DNA of 64,000 nucleotides from Flavobacterium buctense (GCF_014486695.1 NZ_JACTAB010000005.1:113526-177525); one strand, 5' to 3'; shown: positions 8,760-18,199, numbered from the stretch's first letter. A program made the numbers and translations. Notes: generated by a model not told the origin, from the letters alone.

Positions 8760-9449
8760 TTATAATTTGTTTACTATTTTTTCTGCCTTTTCCCAATCTT
8801 CCATAGTGTCGATATTGACATGGAATTCAGGATTACTCTCCATGTAGGCTATTTTATTTCCGTAAAGGCTACCGTTTTTAATCACTTCCGTTTTGGTTAT
8901 ATAAATTGAACCATCACGGTGAAATGCTTTGGGTAAGGCTTGTCTTCTTGGAATAATCGTTGTTTCACCAGTGGCAATTTTCAACAATCCATTTTCGGTT
9001 TCTTCAAACGCCCAATGGGGATTGTATTCTAACGGAATGGGCAAAACACTCACCAAACAATCAGCTTGGGTATGAATAAATTGTGTAATGGCTTTGTCAA
9101 TACAGCCTTTTTCACGAAACGGGCTAGTCGGTTGCAATAAACAAACGGCATCGAAAAAGATATTTTGGGACTCAAAAAAACCGATGGCGTGTTGCACAAC
9201 TTCGAGTGAAGTCGAAGTGTCTTCAGCTAACTCCGCCGGGCGAATAAAAGGGGGTTTGCATCCGTAAATTTCTGCGGCTATAGCAATTTCTTCATGGTCT
9301 GTTGAAACCACTATTTGAGTTAACAAGGTTGATTCTTTCGCGGAATCTATGGTATATTCAATCAAGGGTTTTTTACCCAGCAATTTGATGTTTTTTTTGG
9401 GAACGCCTTTGGAACCACCACGAGCCGGTATTAATCCTAATATTTTCAT
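8760..9449 (-). CDS. neuA: Acylneuraminate cytidylyltransferase (CMP-nonulosonate synthetase)
   Basis: A 229-residue CMP-sugar synthetase that joins CTP and a nonulosonic acid to give the CMP-activated donor. The nucleotide-binding signature IPARGGSKGVPKKN is at residues 7-20, followed by the LQPTSPFR block; the C-terminal VNIDTMEDWEKAE is typical of the family. Length agrees with short NeuA proteins lacking an extra esterase domain. The start overlaps the neuC stop by one base. With neuC and neuB directly upstream it completes a three-step route from UDP-GlcNAc to a CMP-sialic-acid-type sugar. The true product may be a variant such as a legionaminic acid. Confidence 0.93.
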   Translation of the reverse strand: MKILGLIPARGGSKGVPKKNIKLLGKKPLIEYTIDSAKESTLLTQIVVSTDHEEIAIAAEIYGCKPPFIRPAELAEDTSTSLEVVQHAIGFFESQNIFFDAVCLLQPTSPFREKGCIDKAITQFIHTQADCLVSVLPIPLEYNPHWAFEETENGLLKIATGETTIIPRRQALPKAFHRDGSIYITKTEVIKNGSLYGNKIAYMESNPEFHVNIDTMEDWEKAEKIVNKL

Positions 9450-10609
9450 TAATAAGTAATGGTTTTGTGAAACTGTAAAGGCAACTCTTTGAGCAATTGT
9501 GCTATTTTAACGCCGGCATCACCACCGCCGTAAACATTAGATTTTGGTCTTTCGTTTTTGGTCAAAAGGGATGTAATTGCGGCTACAATTTCTTCTTCGG
9601 CATAACTTACATCAACCACATTTTGACCACGGTCTCGACGGTTTTGACGCGAACCGATATTGATGGTCGGCACACCAAGATAGGCACATTCGCGAATCCC
9701 AACACTTGAATTTCCCACCAAACAAAGAGAAGAATGCAATAAATTTAAAAAATCATCGCCTTCCATATTTTTGAAAAAGTGAACATTACTCATTTCGTAT
9801 TTTTCACGGAACGAGCGAATTCCTGTGGAAGTTCCATCGGCACCGGCATCCACATTGGGCCAGAACCACAAAGTTGGTTTGTTTATTTTTTGAATCGCTC
9901 TTAAAGTGGCCTCAATGTGTTTTCGAGAATCTTGGTATTCATTGGTTACCGGATGTTGCATTACAACTATGTAACCATTGCTTAAATCAGGTTGCGAACC
10001 AACACCGCCATATTTTGCATACGGATTAAAGGTTAGCACTTTATTTTTAGCTACTTCCTGCGCAATGTCTATCGATGGACAACCGGTATTGAAGACCATG
10101 CTTTCATTTTCACCCAATTGGATAACTCTTTGTTTGGCATTTTCAGAAGCTACAAAATGGTAATCGGCTAATTTGGTAATGGCGTGTCTAACTTTCTCAT
10201 CTATATTTCCGGTTACTTCGCCTCCTTGAATGTGCGCCAAAGGAATATTCATATACGAAGCGGAAATCGCGGTGGCCATAGTTTCAAATCGGTCGGCAAC
10301 GGTGACTACAATATCGGGACGAAGATTATCAAAAACCGTCGACAATTCTAATATACCGATTCCGGTGGTTTTGGCGGCAGCAGTTAAGTTTTCACCTTCT
10401 AACACATTAAATACTTTGGCGGCTATTTCGAAACCGTCTTTTTCAATAAAATTCACCGCACTGCCGTATCGGTCAAGCAAAGCAGAAGCCGCGACGATAA
10501 GTTGCAACTCTAATTCGGGATGCTTTTGGATAGCAGTTAAAACGGTTTTAACTCGGCTGTAAGAGGGTCTGGCTGTGATAACGACAGCTATTTTTCGGGT
10601 TTGGTTCAT
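9449..10609 (-). CDS. neuC: UDP-N-acetylglucosamine 2-epimerase, hydrolysing (NeuC type)
   Basis: A 386-residue GT-B-fold epimerase that converts a UDP-HexNAc such as UDP-GlcNAc to the free 2-epimer (ManNAc) and UDP. Features include the N-terminal VVITARPSYSRVK block (Arg in the nucleotide site), the HIQGGEVTGNIDEKVRH segment with family His and Glu residues, and the C-terminal GNSSVGIRE loop that binds UDP. NeuC is favoured over the non-hydrolysing WecB by the ARPSYSR and GGE-TG motifs and by location: it overlaps neuB by 4 bases and neuA by 1. It supplies the six-carbon precursor for NeuB. Confidence 0.92.
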   Translation of the reverse strand: MNQTRKIAVVITARPSYSRVKTVLTAIQKHPELELQLIVAASALLDRYGSAVNFIEKDGFEIAAKVFNVLEGENLTAAAKTTGIGILELSTVFDNLRPDIVVTVADRFETMATAISASYMNIPLAHIQGGEVTGNIDEKVRHAITKLADYHFVASENAKQRVIQLGENESMVFNTGCPSIDIAQEVAKNKVLTFNPYAKYGGVGSQPDLSNGYIVVMQHPVTNEYQDSRKHIEATLRAIQKINKPTLWFWPNVDAGADGTSTGIRSFREKYEMSNVHFFKNMEGDDFLNLLHSSLCLVGNSSVGIRECAYLGVPTINIGSRQNRRDRGQNVVDVSYAEEEIVAAITSLLTKNERPKSNVYGGGDAGVKIAQLLKELPLQFHKTITY

Positions 10610-11613
10610 GCTAAATCTTCTTCATTCAAAAAATCCCATTGGGACTTATGGGCAGCCAATGGTCTTCCTATTACTTTGGCAAATTCAGCCGCGGAAATAC
10701 CGTAGCCTTTAGGTTTTTTACTTTCTAAATCGGCAAAAGTCAGTACATGACCTTTGGCTAAATCTTTATTGATGGCTAATGATTTTTCAAAGATGTTTTT
10801 GAGTTCTCTGAAGTCCTCATTATTGTTTTTATGGATTGGGTGGTTTTGGGCCAAATGAATTTCGTTTACGGCTTCCACCAATTGTTTTGTTTCGTCAAAA
10901 GTTAGTGACGCGATGGCATCCGGTCCGAACATCGAACGATTGAAAACCACATGAAATTCTAAGATTTCAGCCCCAAGAGCAACGGCGGCAATTCCGGTTG
11001 AAATTTTAGCCGAATGGTCTGAAAAACCTACAGTTACTTTATACCTTTCTTTTAATTCCCCAATCACATTCAGTCCGTATTGTTCCGGTTTTGTCGGATA
11101 AGCGGTGGTGCATTGCAAAATGGAGAAATTGGCTTTTTTGCTTTTCAGAAAATCAACCGTTTTGTCCAATTCGGTATAGCTGCTCATACCTGAAGAAATA
11201 ATGATAGGTTTACCGGTTTGGGTAATTTTTTCGAGTAACAAAAAATTATTGACTTCACCTGAACCCACTTTATAAATGTGAACGCCGACTTCCTCTAACC
11301 AATCTACGGCTAAATTGCTGAAGGGCGAACAAATAAAGTCTAAATCCACTTCGTCACAATGCTTTTTGAGATCTTTCCATTGTTCTAAGGTGAATTCCAT
11401 TCTTTTCCAATAGTCGAAACGCGTCGCATCTTCTTTGGAAAATTTGACCCTAAAAGGTTCGTGTATACTGCTTTCTGCATCGGCAATATGCATTTGAAAT
11501 TTAATTGCCTGAACGCCGGTTTGGGCCACGGCATCAATATAGGAATGCAAGAGACCCAAACTTCCTTCATGGGCTTGTGCAATTTCAGCTATCAAATAAG
11601 GTTGGTTGCTCAT
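10606..11613 (-). CDS. neuB: N-acetylneuraminate synthase-family nonulosonate synthase
   Basis: A 335-residue enzyme that condenses a HexNAc with phosphoenolpyruvate. The TIM barrel opens with IAEIAQAHEGSLG (about 7-19), a divergent form of the usual AE-SANH motif, and continues with FICSPFS and the metal-site histidines in GFSDHS and EFHVV. A SAF-type antifreeze-like domain covers about residues 275-335. It heads the neuB-neuC-neuA run after a 145-base gap that may hold a promoter. The motif differs clearly from the PseI-type enzyme at 55535-56602, so the two probably make different nonulosonates. Confidence 0.92.
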   Translation of the reverse strand: MSNQPYLIAEIAQAHEGSLGLLHSYIDAVAQTGVQAIKFQMHIADAESSIHEPFRVKFSKEDATRFDYWKRMEFTLEQWKDLKKHCDEVDLDFICSPFSNLAVDWLEEVGVHIYKVGSGEVNNFLLLEKITQTGKPIIISSGMSSYTELDKTVDFLKSKKANFSILQCTTAYPTKPEQYGLNVIGELKERYKVTVGFSDHSAKISTGIAAVALGAEILEFHVVFNRSMFGPDAIASLTFDETKQLVEAVNEIHLAQNHPIHKNNNEDFRELKNIFEKSLAINKDLAKGHVLTFADLESKKPKGYGISAAEFAKVIGRPLAAHKSQWDFLNEEDLA

Positions 11614-11632
11614 AAAAAAATGCTAACGGAAG

Positions 11633-11664
11633 TAAAAATAACTATTTTATGCTTTGCGGTACAA
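11633..11664 (-). promoter_or_regulatory. Weak candidate promoter upstream of neuB
   Basis: Reading the minus strand, TTG (complement of 11662-11664), a 21-base spacer and TATTTTTA (complement of 11633-11640) resemble the Bacteroidota promoter TTG-N17-23-TANNTTTG with one mismatch in the -7 box. Transcription would start about 13 bases before the neuB ATG. The gap of 145 bases in an otherwise tightly packed operon supports an internal promoter, but the match is modest. Confidence 0.28.
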
Positions 11665-11758
11665 TTTTGAGTCAATATAAAATACTGACCGAGTTAATTA
11701 ATCCTTTATTTTAGTCTATTTTTTTACAAGAGTCAATAGCTAAAAACATGGAAGGACA

Positions 11759-12967
11759 CTACTTGTCTTCAAGGATTTCATTCAGGCGCCATTTAAAATT
11801 GACTTCGTTGAAATAATCTCCGAAAGGATAAACCGGTTCCACATTGTTTACTCTTGAAAGTATCAGTTGTTCCAGTTTATTTTGTATTTCCAGTTTGTCC
11901 TCCATAGCTGCTATGTATTTTTCATCTTTAATAATGGTTCGCAATTCGCTTACCGGAGGAGAAATACACAAGACAGGTTTGTTAGAAGAGGCTAAGAAAG
12001 GCGCTTTACCCACCAAAATATTGCAATACAGCGGACCGTTTTCCAATATAATATTGATATCGGCCACATGGGTTTGTTCGTAGCAGGAATTGGAAAAATT
12101 TAACGTATCCAGGATAATGATATTGGGTGTATTGGTATAACGCTCTGCTAATTTTTTGAGATCAATTCCTTTTAATCTTAAGATAAACTCTGTTTTTTCA
12201 CTGTACAATGGATTGCTGTGAACCAAGGTTTCATAAGCATCTAAAAGGTTTTCTATAGTTCGGCCAAATTGGATGGCGCCATGATAAGCAATGGTGATGG
12301 CTTTGCCTTTTTTTAAGGCTTTGCCTGTATCGGATAAATCAAAAACACTTTCGCAATACTGATGAGGCAAGCTGTAGAATTTCTTTCGGGAACCATACAA
12401 AAACTGCATGTCTTTCGCCATGGCGTTGGCAGAACTCATACAGGTTTTGGCTTGAGAAACTACTTTTTGCATTGATTTCATTTGAAACAATTCCAAATTA
12501 GTTAACGCTTTTGTGGTACCAGCGTACCAAAAAATAGGATACGGATCGTGAAAATTGACAATGGCTTTTTTTAGTATTGGAAGGTCTTTACACCCTAAAA
12601 TAGTTTCATGAGCTAAACCGGCACTTCTAACAAAAATATGATCGTAACTTTGATACTCTATCTTGGCTATGCAAGCGCCATAAACTTTATTAATGTGTTC
12701 TACTACTAAGGAAACATGAAACAAACGCCAATAAAATCGGTTGATTAGTTTGGTAAAAAAGGGAACTTTTAAGTTTAGAATATGGCTTTCTATATGGTCA
12801 ACCGGTAATAAGTGCAATTGATCATCACTGGGATGGCTTTTCAAATAAACCACATTGATAACTGCCTTCGGATGAGCGTTTCTTAATCGGTATAAAAAAG
12901 AGCGAGAAATGATACCCTGACTGGTTCCGGACACTCTTAAATCTTGCTCAATGACTAAAATTTTCAT
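11759..12967 (-). CDS. Putative GT-B glycosyltransferase
   Basis: A 402-residue protein starting with MKILVIEQDLRVSGTSQG, a strand and glycine-bearing loop typical of the GT-B N-terminal domain. A central YHGAIQFGRTIENLL block resembles the YVG-phosphate loop of GT4-like donor domains, and the C-terminal part has KPVLCISPP and AEDKLEI-like elements instead of a clean EX7E motif. It is therefore a divergent GT-B protein whose family I cannot fix. It lies 5 bases after a GT2 gene and 145 bases before neuB. A glycan-assembly role is inferred from fold and context. Confidence 0.72.
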   Translation of the reverse strand: MKILVIEQDLRVSGTSQGIISRSFLYRLRNAHPKAVINVVYLKSHPSDDQLHLLPVDHIESHILNLKVPFFTKLINRFYWRLFHVSLVVEHINKVYGACIAKIEYQSYDHIFVRSAGLAHETILGCKDLPILKKAIVNFHDPYPIFWYAGTTKALTNLELFQMKSMQKVVSQAKTCMSSANAMAKDMQFLYGSRKKFYSLPHQYCESVFDLSDTGKALKKGKAITIAYHGAIQFGRTIENLLDAYETLVHSNPLYSEKTEFILRLKGIDLKKLAERYTNTPNIIILDTLNFSNSCYEQTHVADINIILENGPLYCNILVGKAPFLASSNKPVLCISPPVSELRTIIKDEKYIAAMEDKLEIQNKLEQLILSRVNNVEPVYPFGDYFNEVNFKWRLNEILEDK

Positions 12968-12972
12968 TTGTT

Positions 12973-13899
12973 TTATTTTATAGCTTTCCGCATTCGGTAC
13001 AAACTTAGCCTAATAGGTAAAATGGCGAAGAAAAAGCGCCATTTAAATTGTTCCAACTTGGACAGTTCAAGAATAGTTAAAATTTTTTCAAATAAGGCAT
13101 ACTCTTTAAAATTTATTGAAATGGCGATGAAATAACGAATTATTCGGTATGACAATAAGTTCTTTTCTTTCAAATTTTTGAGTACCAAAAGTACGGCATC
13201 AACATAAGAGGCTCTTCTGATGGGATTGTGATTATAGAACTCACCGGTATTGGATTCCGGATGCTTTCGACCATAGAATAAGCATTTGTCAATGGAAATT
13301 CCTTTATAACCTGAGGAAATAATTCTGGAATACAATTCCCATTCTTCGGCATACATCAAATGCTCTTCAAACCTATGGTGTTCAAAACATTCTTTCTTCC
13401 ACATGACGGCACATGAATTAAAAGGAAGTTCGTTTTTAATCATCGCTTCTACATCATTTTGGTCGATGTAAAAAGAAGTGTAATCGGTAGCATAATCAAA
13501 TTGATAATCAAAATCACCAAAAAAGACATTTCGAATATAACGACAAAAATAGATAGTGTTATCTGCCAATTCGGAAACACATAACGCTAAATTCTGTGGA
13601 TGTGGCAAATCATCATCATCAAAGAAAATAATATGATCTCCTTTGGCCAAATCCAAACCATAATTTCGACAACCCGGTAAACCTTTCTCATACTTATCCG
13701 AACGTTTTAAAAACTGAAATCGTTTGTCTTGACGAAGTATTGGTGCAATAACCTCAGCGGTGTTATCCGTTCCGCCATCATCAATAATGAGACATTCCCA
13801 ATCGGAAAAAGTCTGATTTTGAATGGCTGTCAAAGTCTCCAAAATAAAATTGGCCCTGTTATAGGTTGCCATAATGATGGTCACTTTTACTTCATTCAT
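12973..13899 (-). CDS. GT2-family glycosyltransferase
   Basis: A 308-residue inverting glycosyltransferase with a GT-A domain in the first 220 residues: VTIIMATYNRANFI near the N-terminus, CLIIDDGGTDNT, and the metal-binding FFDDDDLPHP (DXD). The C-terminal 80 residues are basic and amphipathic, which fits peripheral attachment to the membrane. It follows another GT2 gene after 34 bases and belongs to a run of four GT2 genes (12973-16562) that probably add successive sugars of one repeat. Substrates are not predictable. Confidence 0.92.
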   Translation of the reverse strand: MNEVKVTIIMATYNRANFILETLTAIQNQTFSDWECLIIDDGGTDNTAEVIAPILRQDKRFQFLKRSDKYEKGLPGCRNYGLDLAKGDHIIFFDDDDLPHPQNLALCVSELADNTIYFCRYIRNVFFGDFDYQFDYATDYTSFYIDQNDVEAMIKNELPFNSCAVMWKKECFEHHRFEEHLMYAEEWELYSRIISSGYKGISIDKCLFYGRKHPESNTGEFYNHNPIRRASYVDAVLLVLKNLKEKNLLSYRIIRYFIAISINFKEYALFEKILTILELSKLEQFKWRFFFAILPIRLSLYRMRKAIK

Positions 13900-13933
13900 G
13901 CTGTTGTGATTAAAAACATTGGCCTTGGATTAT

Positions 13934-14824
13934 TTATTTGGATACTCTTTTTTTAAAAAATTCAGTAATGGTGGTAGTGTTCAAGTTGATAAAGTAATTC
14001 CACGCAAAAAAACACCAATCTTTAAATTGCAAAGGTCTACTTTTACGGAGTTCCTCTTGGTACTTTCTAACTATTTTAATCCTTTGGTATTTGGTGTAAT
14101 AAGGTAATTTTTTTTCAATCAAAAAAGTATAAAAAGCAACGAGAGACTGGTTCTTTAAGGACAAGTTGTCTTTTTTACCGGTGATATTCAAACTTGACAA
14201 TCGCACACAAACCACACTTTCATTGATGGAATAAATCGGTTGGTCTTCAGCAAAATCAAGCCAAGCTCTATCATCGCTATTCCAAGCCAATGGGTAATTG
14301 TAAAAACGATGTCTTTCAAAAGCGCTCTTTAAAAACACGTACTCTGAAAGGGAACTTCTGGAGGTTTTCATGAGTTTTCTAAAATAGGAATCCGTAGCAC
14401 TTTCCCAGACCGGATTGGTGCAAATTGCGGCTTTGTGTTGGGTTTCTTCGACTACCGTTTGAGAGGCAAATCGAACCAAATTGGTTTTAGAAATGAACTG
14501 AGGCAATTGCGCATAAAACTGTTCGACTACAGTATGCGTTAAGTAATCATCATCGCCTAAAATCATAAGCCATTGCTCGTTTTTAGTAAGCGATATGCAA
14601 CGTTCCCACTGTTTGACCAAAGCTTTTCCACCCCAATTATCCTCAAAGCGATGGTAAACAAACTGGAATTTATTTTGGAATTGAGCCAATAAATCTTTTG
14701 GGTTTTCCGGACTGGCATCATCACCAATATAAACCGTAAAACGCTGGTCCGTTTGATTAGCCAAGGAAGCCAATGTTTCCTCAAAAAAAGCGAGTTTGAA
14801 ATACGGAATAACAATAGCTAACAT
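13934..14824 (-). CDS. GT2-family glycosyltransferase
   Basis: A 296-residue GT-A protein. The N-terminus reads LAIVIPYFKLAFFEETLASL, followed by VYIGDDASPEN and the DXD-like MILGDDDYL. The basic C-terminus and length match soluble or peripheral GT2 enzymes of O-antigen loci. It begins two bases after the preceding GT2 gene. The VIPYFK opening in place of VIPxYN makes it a slightly atypical member. Donor and acceptor are unknown. Confidence 0.9.
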   Translation of the reverse strand: MLAIVIPYFKLAFFEETLASLANQTDQRFTVYIGDDASPENPKDLLAQFQNKFQFVYHRFEDNWGGKALVKQWERCISLTKNEQWLMILGDDDYLTHTVVEQFYAQLPQFISKTNLVRFASQTVVEETQHKAAICTNPVWESATDSYFRKLMKTSRSSLSEYVFLKSAFERHRFYNYPLAWNSDDRAWLDFAEDQPIYSINESVVCVRLSSLNITGKKDNLSLKNQSLVAFYTFLIEKKLPYYTKYQRIKIVRKYQEELRKSRPLQFKDWCFFAWNYFINLNTTTITEFFKKRVSK

Positions 14825-14826
14825 TA

Positions 14827-15663
14827 CTATTTTTTTGTTTTATACAATCCAAAGATAGAAAAACCAAAAAAGGTTTTGCAAAATAAATCGATTACAAATT
14901 TTTCGCTTTTTAATTGAGCTGTCCTTTGATGCTCCGCATTTTGATATAGTAAAAAAAGATCTAAATAATGTTGCTGACATTGCTCACTGTACTTTTTAAA
15001 GATATAATCATTGTTGGCTTGTTGCATCGAAGCATTAAAGGACCTAATCATTGACTTTTTGGAAACATAGTAATGGAACGTAATTTTGTTTAAATGGTAA
15101 AATTGAACCTTTAAAACGCCTAATGCTATCCAAAAATCCCAATCCTCATGACCTTGGTAGGGCATATTTTCGTCATAACCACCAACTTCAATCCAACACT
15201 TTTTTCGGTAAATGGCACACGCGTCTATATAATTAGCAGCTAGTATTTTTTTAAAATCATAGGCATCCACTTCCCAAAGACCTTGCTTTTCTCCGAAATA
15301 GCGTGCATGCCCATACACCACTCCTATTTGGGGGTTTTCCTCAAAAACAGCAATAGCGTCTTGGGCAAAATCTGTCGCTACTAAATTGTCTGAGTCCAAA
15401 GGTAAAATGTACGTTCCTTGGGCTTTTTCAATTCCGAAATTTCGGGTTTTGCCTAAGCCTTCGTTGGGTTTTGTGAAGTACTTAAATCTATCGTCATTTT
15501 TCACCCAATTTAAAGCGATGGTTTCTGTGTCATCGGTTGAACCATCATTGACAATTATCGCTTCCCAATGCCGGAAATTTTGCGTGACAACAGATTTCAA
15601 TGTGGCTTCTAAAGTCGCCTCAGCATTATAACACGGAATAATGATACTAAGTAGAGCATTCAT
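14827..15663 (-). CDS. GT2-family glycosyltransferase
   Basis: A 278-residue classical GT2 enzyme: LSIIIPCYNAEATLEATL, AIIVNDGSTDDT, an LPLDSDNLV metal site, and GGYDENMPYQGHEDWDFW, which holds the ED catalytic-base motif (HEDW). All core GT-A elements are therefore present. Its start overlaps the stop of the upstream GT2 gene by 4 bases. It should transfer one sugar with inversion onto the growing lipid-linked chain on the cytoplasmic side. Confidence 0.93.
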   Translation of the reverse strand: MNALLSIIIPCYNAEATLEATLKSVVTQNFRHWEAIIVNDGSTDDTETIALNWVKNDDRFKYFTKPNEGLGKTRNFGIEKAQGTYILPLDSDNLVATDFAQDAIAVFEENPQIGVVYGHARYFGEKQGLWEVDAYDFKKILAANYIDACAIYRKKCWIEVGGYDENMPYQGHEDWDFWIALGVLKVQFYHLNKITFHYYVSKKSMIRSFNASMQQANNDYIFKKYSEQCQQHYLDLFLLYQNAEHQRTAQLKSEKFVIDLFCKTFFGFSIFGLYKTKK

Positions 15664-16562
15664 AGGTATCGAAATGATTTTATCAAATTAAAATACAAAT
15701 GCAACTTCCTTGCTATTTTTTGGGAAGGATATTTATAATTCGACACGTTAGACAATGACTTCTTGATTTTTTGGGAGACAATGGATTGCTCATTTTTATT
15801 CAGATGGACATACATGTTTTTATAAAAATCCAAATATTTTTTTTCGGCCTCTATGGGTTTAACTTTAGACCAAATGCCTTCACCATGAATGCGATAAACA
15901 CTCATGACTTCGTCTATACAAGCGATTTTTTTATCTTGACTTATTACTTTATACACACCCAAATCGCCGAATGGCAAAGAAGTAATCCATTCCGGAATAA
16001 CCAAATTTTTTTGATTCTTGAACATGACACTGGCGGTGGTAATAAAATTATAATACCGCAGTAACTCTTCATAAAAAAAAGGAACCGAACTGAAGGGTTT
16101 CGGTATTTCATGTAAGGTTAATACTGACCCTTTCAACATAGTAGCGCGGGTAAAGCAAACATTGCAATCTTTATGGACCTCTAAAAAATCTACTTGTTTT
16201 TGAAGCTTTAAAGGATCTGTCCAATAATCGTCACCTTCGCATAAAGCGATATATTTTGCACCGGTTTGAATACAATGTTGGTACATAAAAATCCCGTTTG
16301 GACTGGCACCTAAGTTTTTCTCGTGCAACAACAATTCAATCTTATGTGGATATTTTTCTTTGTACTCTTGAATGATTTTTCGGGTATTGTCTTTTGAGCA
16401 GTCATCACCGATGTACAGTTTAAAATCAAAATGAGTTTGTTGCATTAAAACAGAATCAATGGCTTCTACAACATAAGCTTCATGATTATAAGTCACCATC
16501 CATATGGCGACTAAAGGGCTTTTATTAGTTTCTGTTTTCCAATCTAAATCTTGACTTTTCAT
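15660..16562 (-). CDS. GT2-family glycosyltransferase
   Basis: A 300-residue GT2 protein with VAIWMVTYNHEAYVVEAIDS, LYIGDDCSKDNT and the DXD region CEGDDYWTDPLKL. The EGDDYWTDPLKLQKQVDFL segment is characteristic of a GT2 subgroup widespread in Bacteroidota glycan clusters. The C-terminal end is lysine- and tyrosine-rich. It is 21 bases after the FkbM gene and opens the run of four GT2 genes. Sugar specificity cannot be read. Confidence 0.92.
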   Translation of the reverse strand: MKSQDLDWKTETNKSPLVAIWMVTYNHEAYVVEAIDSVLMQQTHFDFKLYIGDDCSKDNTRKIIQEYKEKYPHKIELLLHEKNLGASPNGIFMYQHCIQTGAKYIALCEGDDYWTDPLKLQKQVDFLEVHKDCNVCFTRATMLKGSVLTLHEIPKPFSSVPFFYEELLRYYNFITTASVMFKNQKNLVIPEWITSLPFGDLGVYKVISQDKKIACIDEVMSVYRIHGEGIWSKVKPIEAEKKYLDFYKNMYVHLNKNEQSIVSQKIKKSLSNVSNYKYPSQKIARKLHLYFNLIKSFRYL

Positions 16563-16583
16563 GCGGTGGGATAACGCTAAAAA

Positions 16584-17309
16584 TTATTGTCTTTCGAACA
16601 CGATGTTAAAGAGATTGGCTTCATTAGGCACATTAAATCTTGCCATTTCCACAAATCCGTTATCATTCAAAATGGTCATTATGTTTTGAAAATTGGGATC
16701 CAATTCATTCAATTCAAAAATAATTCCTTTTAAGTCATTACTTTTCAATGTTTTAGCGGCGCCAATAAGGAAAGGCATTTCAGAACCATCGATGTCGATT
16801 TTTAAATAATTTGGTGCCGGATACAATCCTTCTTCCACAAAGCTATCAATAGAAACCAATGCTATTTCTTGATTTTCAACAAAATTAAAATTCAAATCAT
16901 TGCGAATTTCCCCATGCTCAACCACTTTTTGATGGCCGCCTTCCCAGGGTTGCCCGATATTGATGATGGCTTTTCCGTTTTTAGCGCCAACGCCGGCATT
17001 GATAGCAGTAAGTTTAGCTTCTCCGATATGATTAAGGGCAATGTTTTGTGAAAAAACGGAGAAATTTTTAGCTTCCGGTTCAAAGGAAACTACCGTAACT
17101 CCTTTTAATGCTGCATACAAAGAAAAACGACCTTCACACGCACCTAAATCATAAAGTACTTCATTGGGTTTTATCCTATCAATAAAATCCAAGTTCTCGG
17201 TTTCATAATTCATTCTGGCACATAACTCAAGAGAACGGGTATAAGTCATTAATTTAAAATCAATGCCACGAACGGCTACTTCGCTGTATTTCTTTTCTTC
17301 AGTATTCAT
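16584..17309 (-). CDS. FkbM-family methyltransferase
   Basis: A 241-residue methyltransferase of the FkbM family. Motif I is VLYDLGACEGRFSLY, the acidic loop is SFEPEAKN, and the family block LKIDIDGSEMPFL follows. It directly abuts the dioxygenase gene (no bases between them). Like the other two FkbM proteins it probably O-methylates a glycan sugar. The three copies are distinct sequences, not recent duplicates, so each may serve a different position. Confidence 0.9.
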   Translation of the reverse strand: MNTEEKKYSEVAVRGIDFKLMTYTRSLELCARMNYETENLDFIDRIKPNEVLYDLGACEGRFSLYAALKGVTVVSFEPEAKNFSVFSQNIALNHIGEAKLTAINAGVGAKNGKAIINIGQPWEGGHQKVVEHGEIRNDLNFNFVENQEIALVSIDSFVEEGLYPAPNYLKIDIDGSEMPFLIGAAKTLKSNDLKGIIFELNELDPNFQNIMTILNDNGFVEMARFNVPNEANLFNIVFERQ

Positions 17310-18137
17310 TTATGAGTATATTTTTGATAGGTCGTTTATTGTTGGGAAGTCTTTTGTGATTAATTCTTCCATGGGTTTATAGAGGTAAGGATGCGCAAAT
17401 TTTCTTTGAATAAAAGTTTCTTCTTCTAAGTCATTGTACCTAAAATGGCAACTCCATCTAGGCATATCGGTAATATTATCGCCACTTTGGTGAATTAAAA
17501 AAGAGGAAAACAGCAAGGCATCTCCGGCATTAAGTTCAACAGCAATTAAGTTTTCTTTTTCTTCATCGGTTAAAGCTACCATTCCGAAACCATTCTCAAT
17601 ATGATCTGTTCTCAATCCGTCCAAATGACTTTGGGGTAATATTTCCAAAGCACCTAATGCTTTATTGATATCGACCAAGGGAATCCAAATCACCACTGCA
17701 TTTAGAGAACCTTGCATACTTCGCCAATCCTGATGCGCATCAACGGTGTGAAATACTTTTTGTTTGGCTAATTTGGGATGGTTAAAATACAAAACAGGTC
17801 GGGTACTAACAATGGGTGATTTTAAACCCATTCGTTGGAGCAAATCGACAATTTTAGCGTCTAAAGACAAAGTATGAAGACTAATCAAGTGTTGTACTTG
17901 TTTGCCACAATTGGTAAGGCATTCTAAATCTTCCTCGAACAAACGGTATAAAAAATTATTAAATTGGGCATCATCAAGATCTTCTAAGGCACATGGCATT
18001 ATGTATTTTTTTTCAATAAACTGTCTCAAAAATACACTTTTAGCCTCTTTTAAAACCAAGGCTATAGCTTGTTTTGGGAAAAAGTGCTCCAAAACTAAAT
18101 ATCCGTTTTTATTAAAAAAATTTACTTCCTCATTCAT
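17310..18137 (-). CDS. Phytanoyl-CoA dioxygenase (PhyH)-family Fe(II)/2-oxoglutarate oxygenase
   Basis: A 275-residue non-haem iron oxygenase. The iron site is visible as AHQDW (His135, Asp137) and LIHQSGD (His216), with Arg227 in the right place to bind 2-oxoglutarate. The GALEILPQSH block is typical of PhyH proteins. All three iron ligands are present, so it should be active. In a glycan operon it may hydroxylate or oxidise a sugar or an attached acyl group, which is unusual chemistry for surface polysaccharides. The gene is separated by 62 bases from the HTTM-like gene and abuts the FkbM gene. Confidence 0.87.
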   Translation of the reverse strand: MNEEVNFFNKNGYLVLEHFFPKQAIALVLKEAKSVFLRQFIEKKYIMPCALEDLDDAQFNNFLYRLFEEDLECLTNCGKQVQHLISLHTLSLDAKIVDLLQRMGLKSPIVSTRPVLYFNHPKLAKQKVFHTVDAHQDWRSMQGSLNAVVIWIPLVDINKALGALEILPQSHLDGLRTDHIENGFGMVALTDEEKENLIAVELNAGDALLFSSFLIHQSGDNITDMPRWSCHFRYNDLEEETFIQRKFAHPYLYKPMEELITKDFPTINDLSKIYS

Positions 18138-18199
18138 AATCCAAAAAAAATTAAAATTGATTCTAACTGTGCCAAATTATCATTTTAAACTCAAAACAA

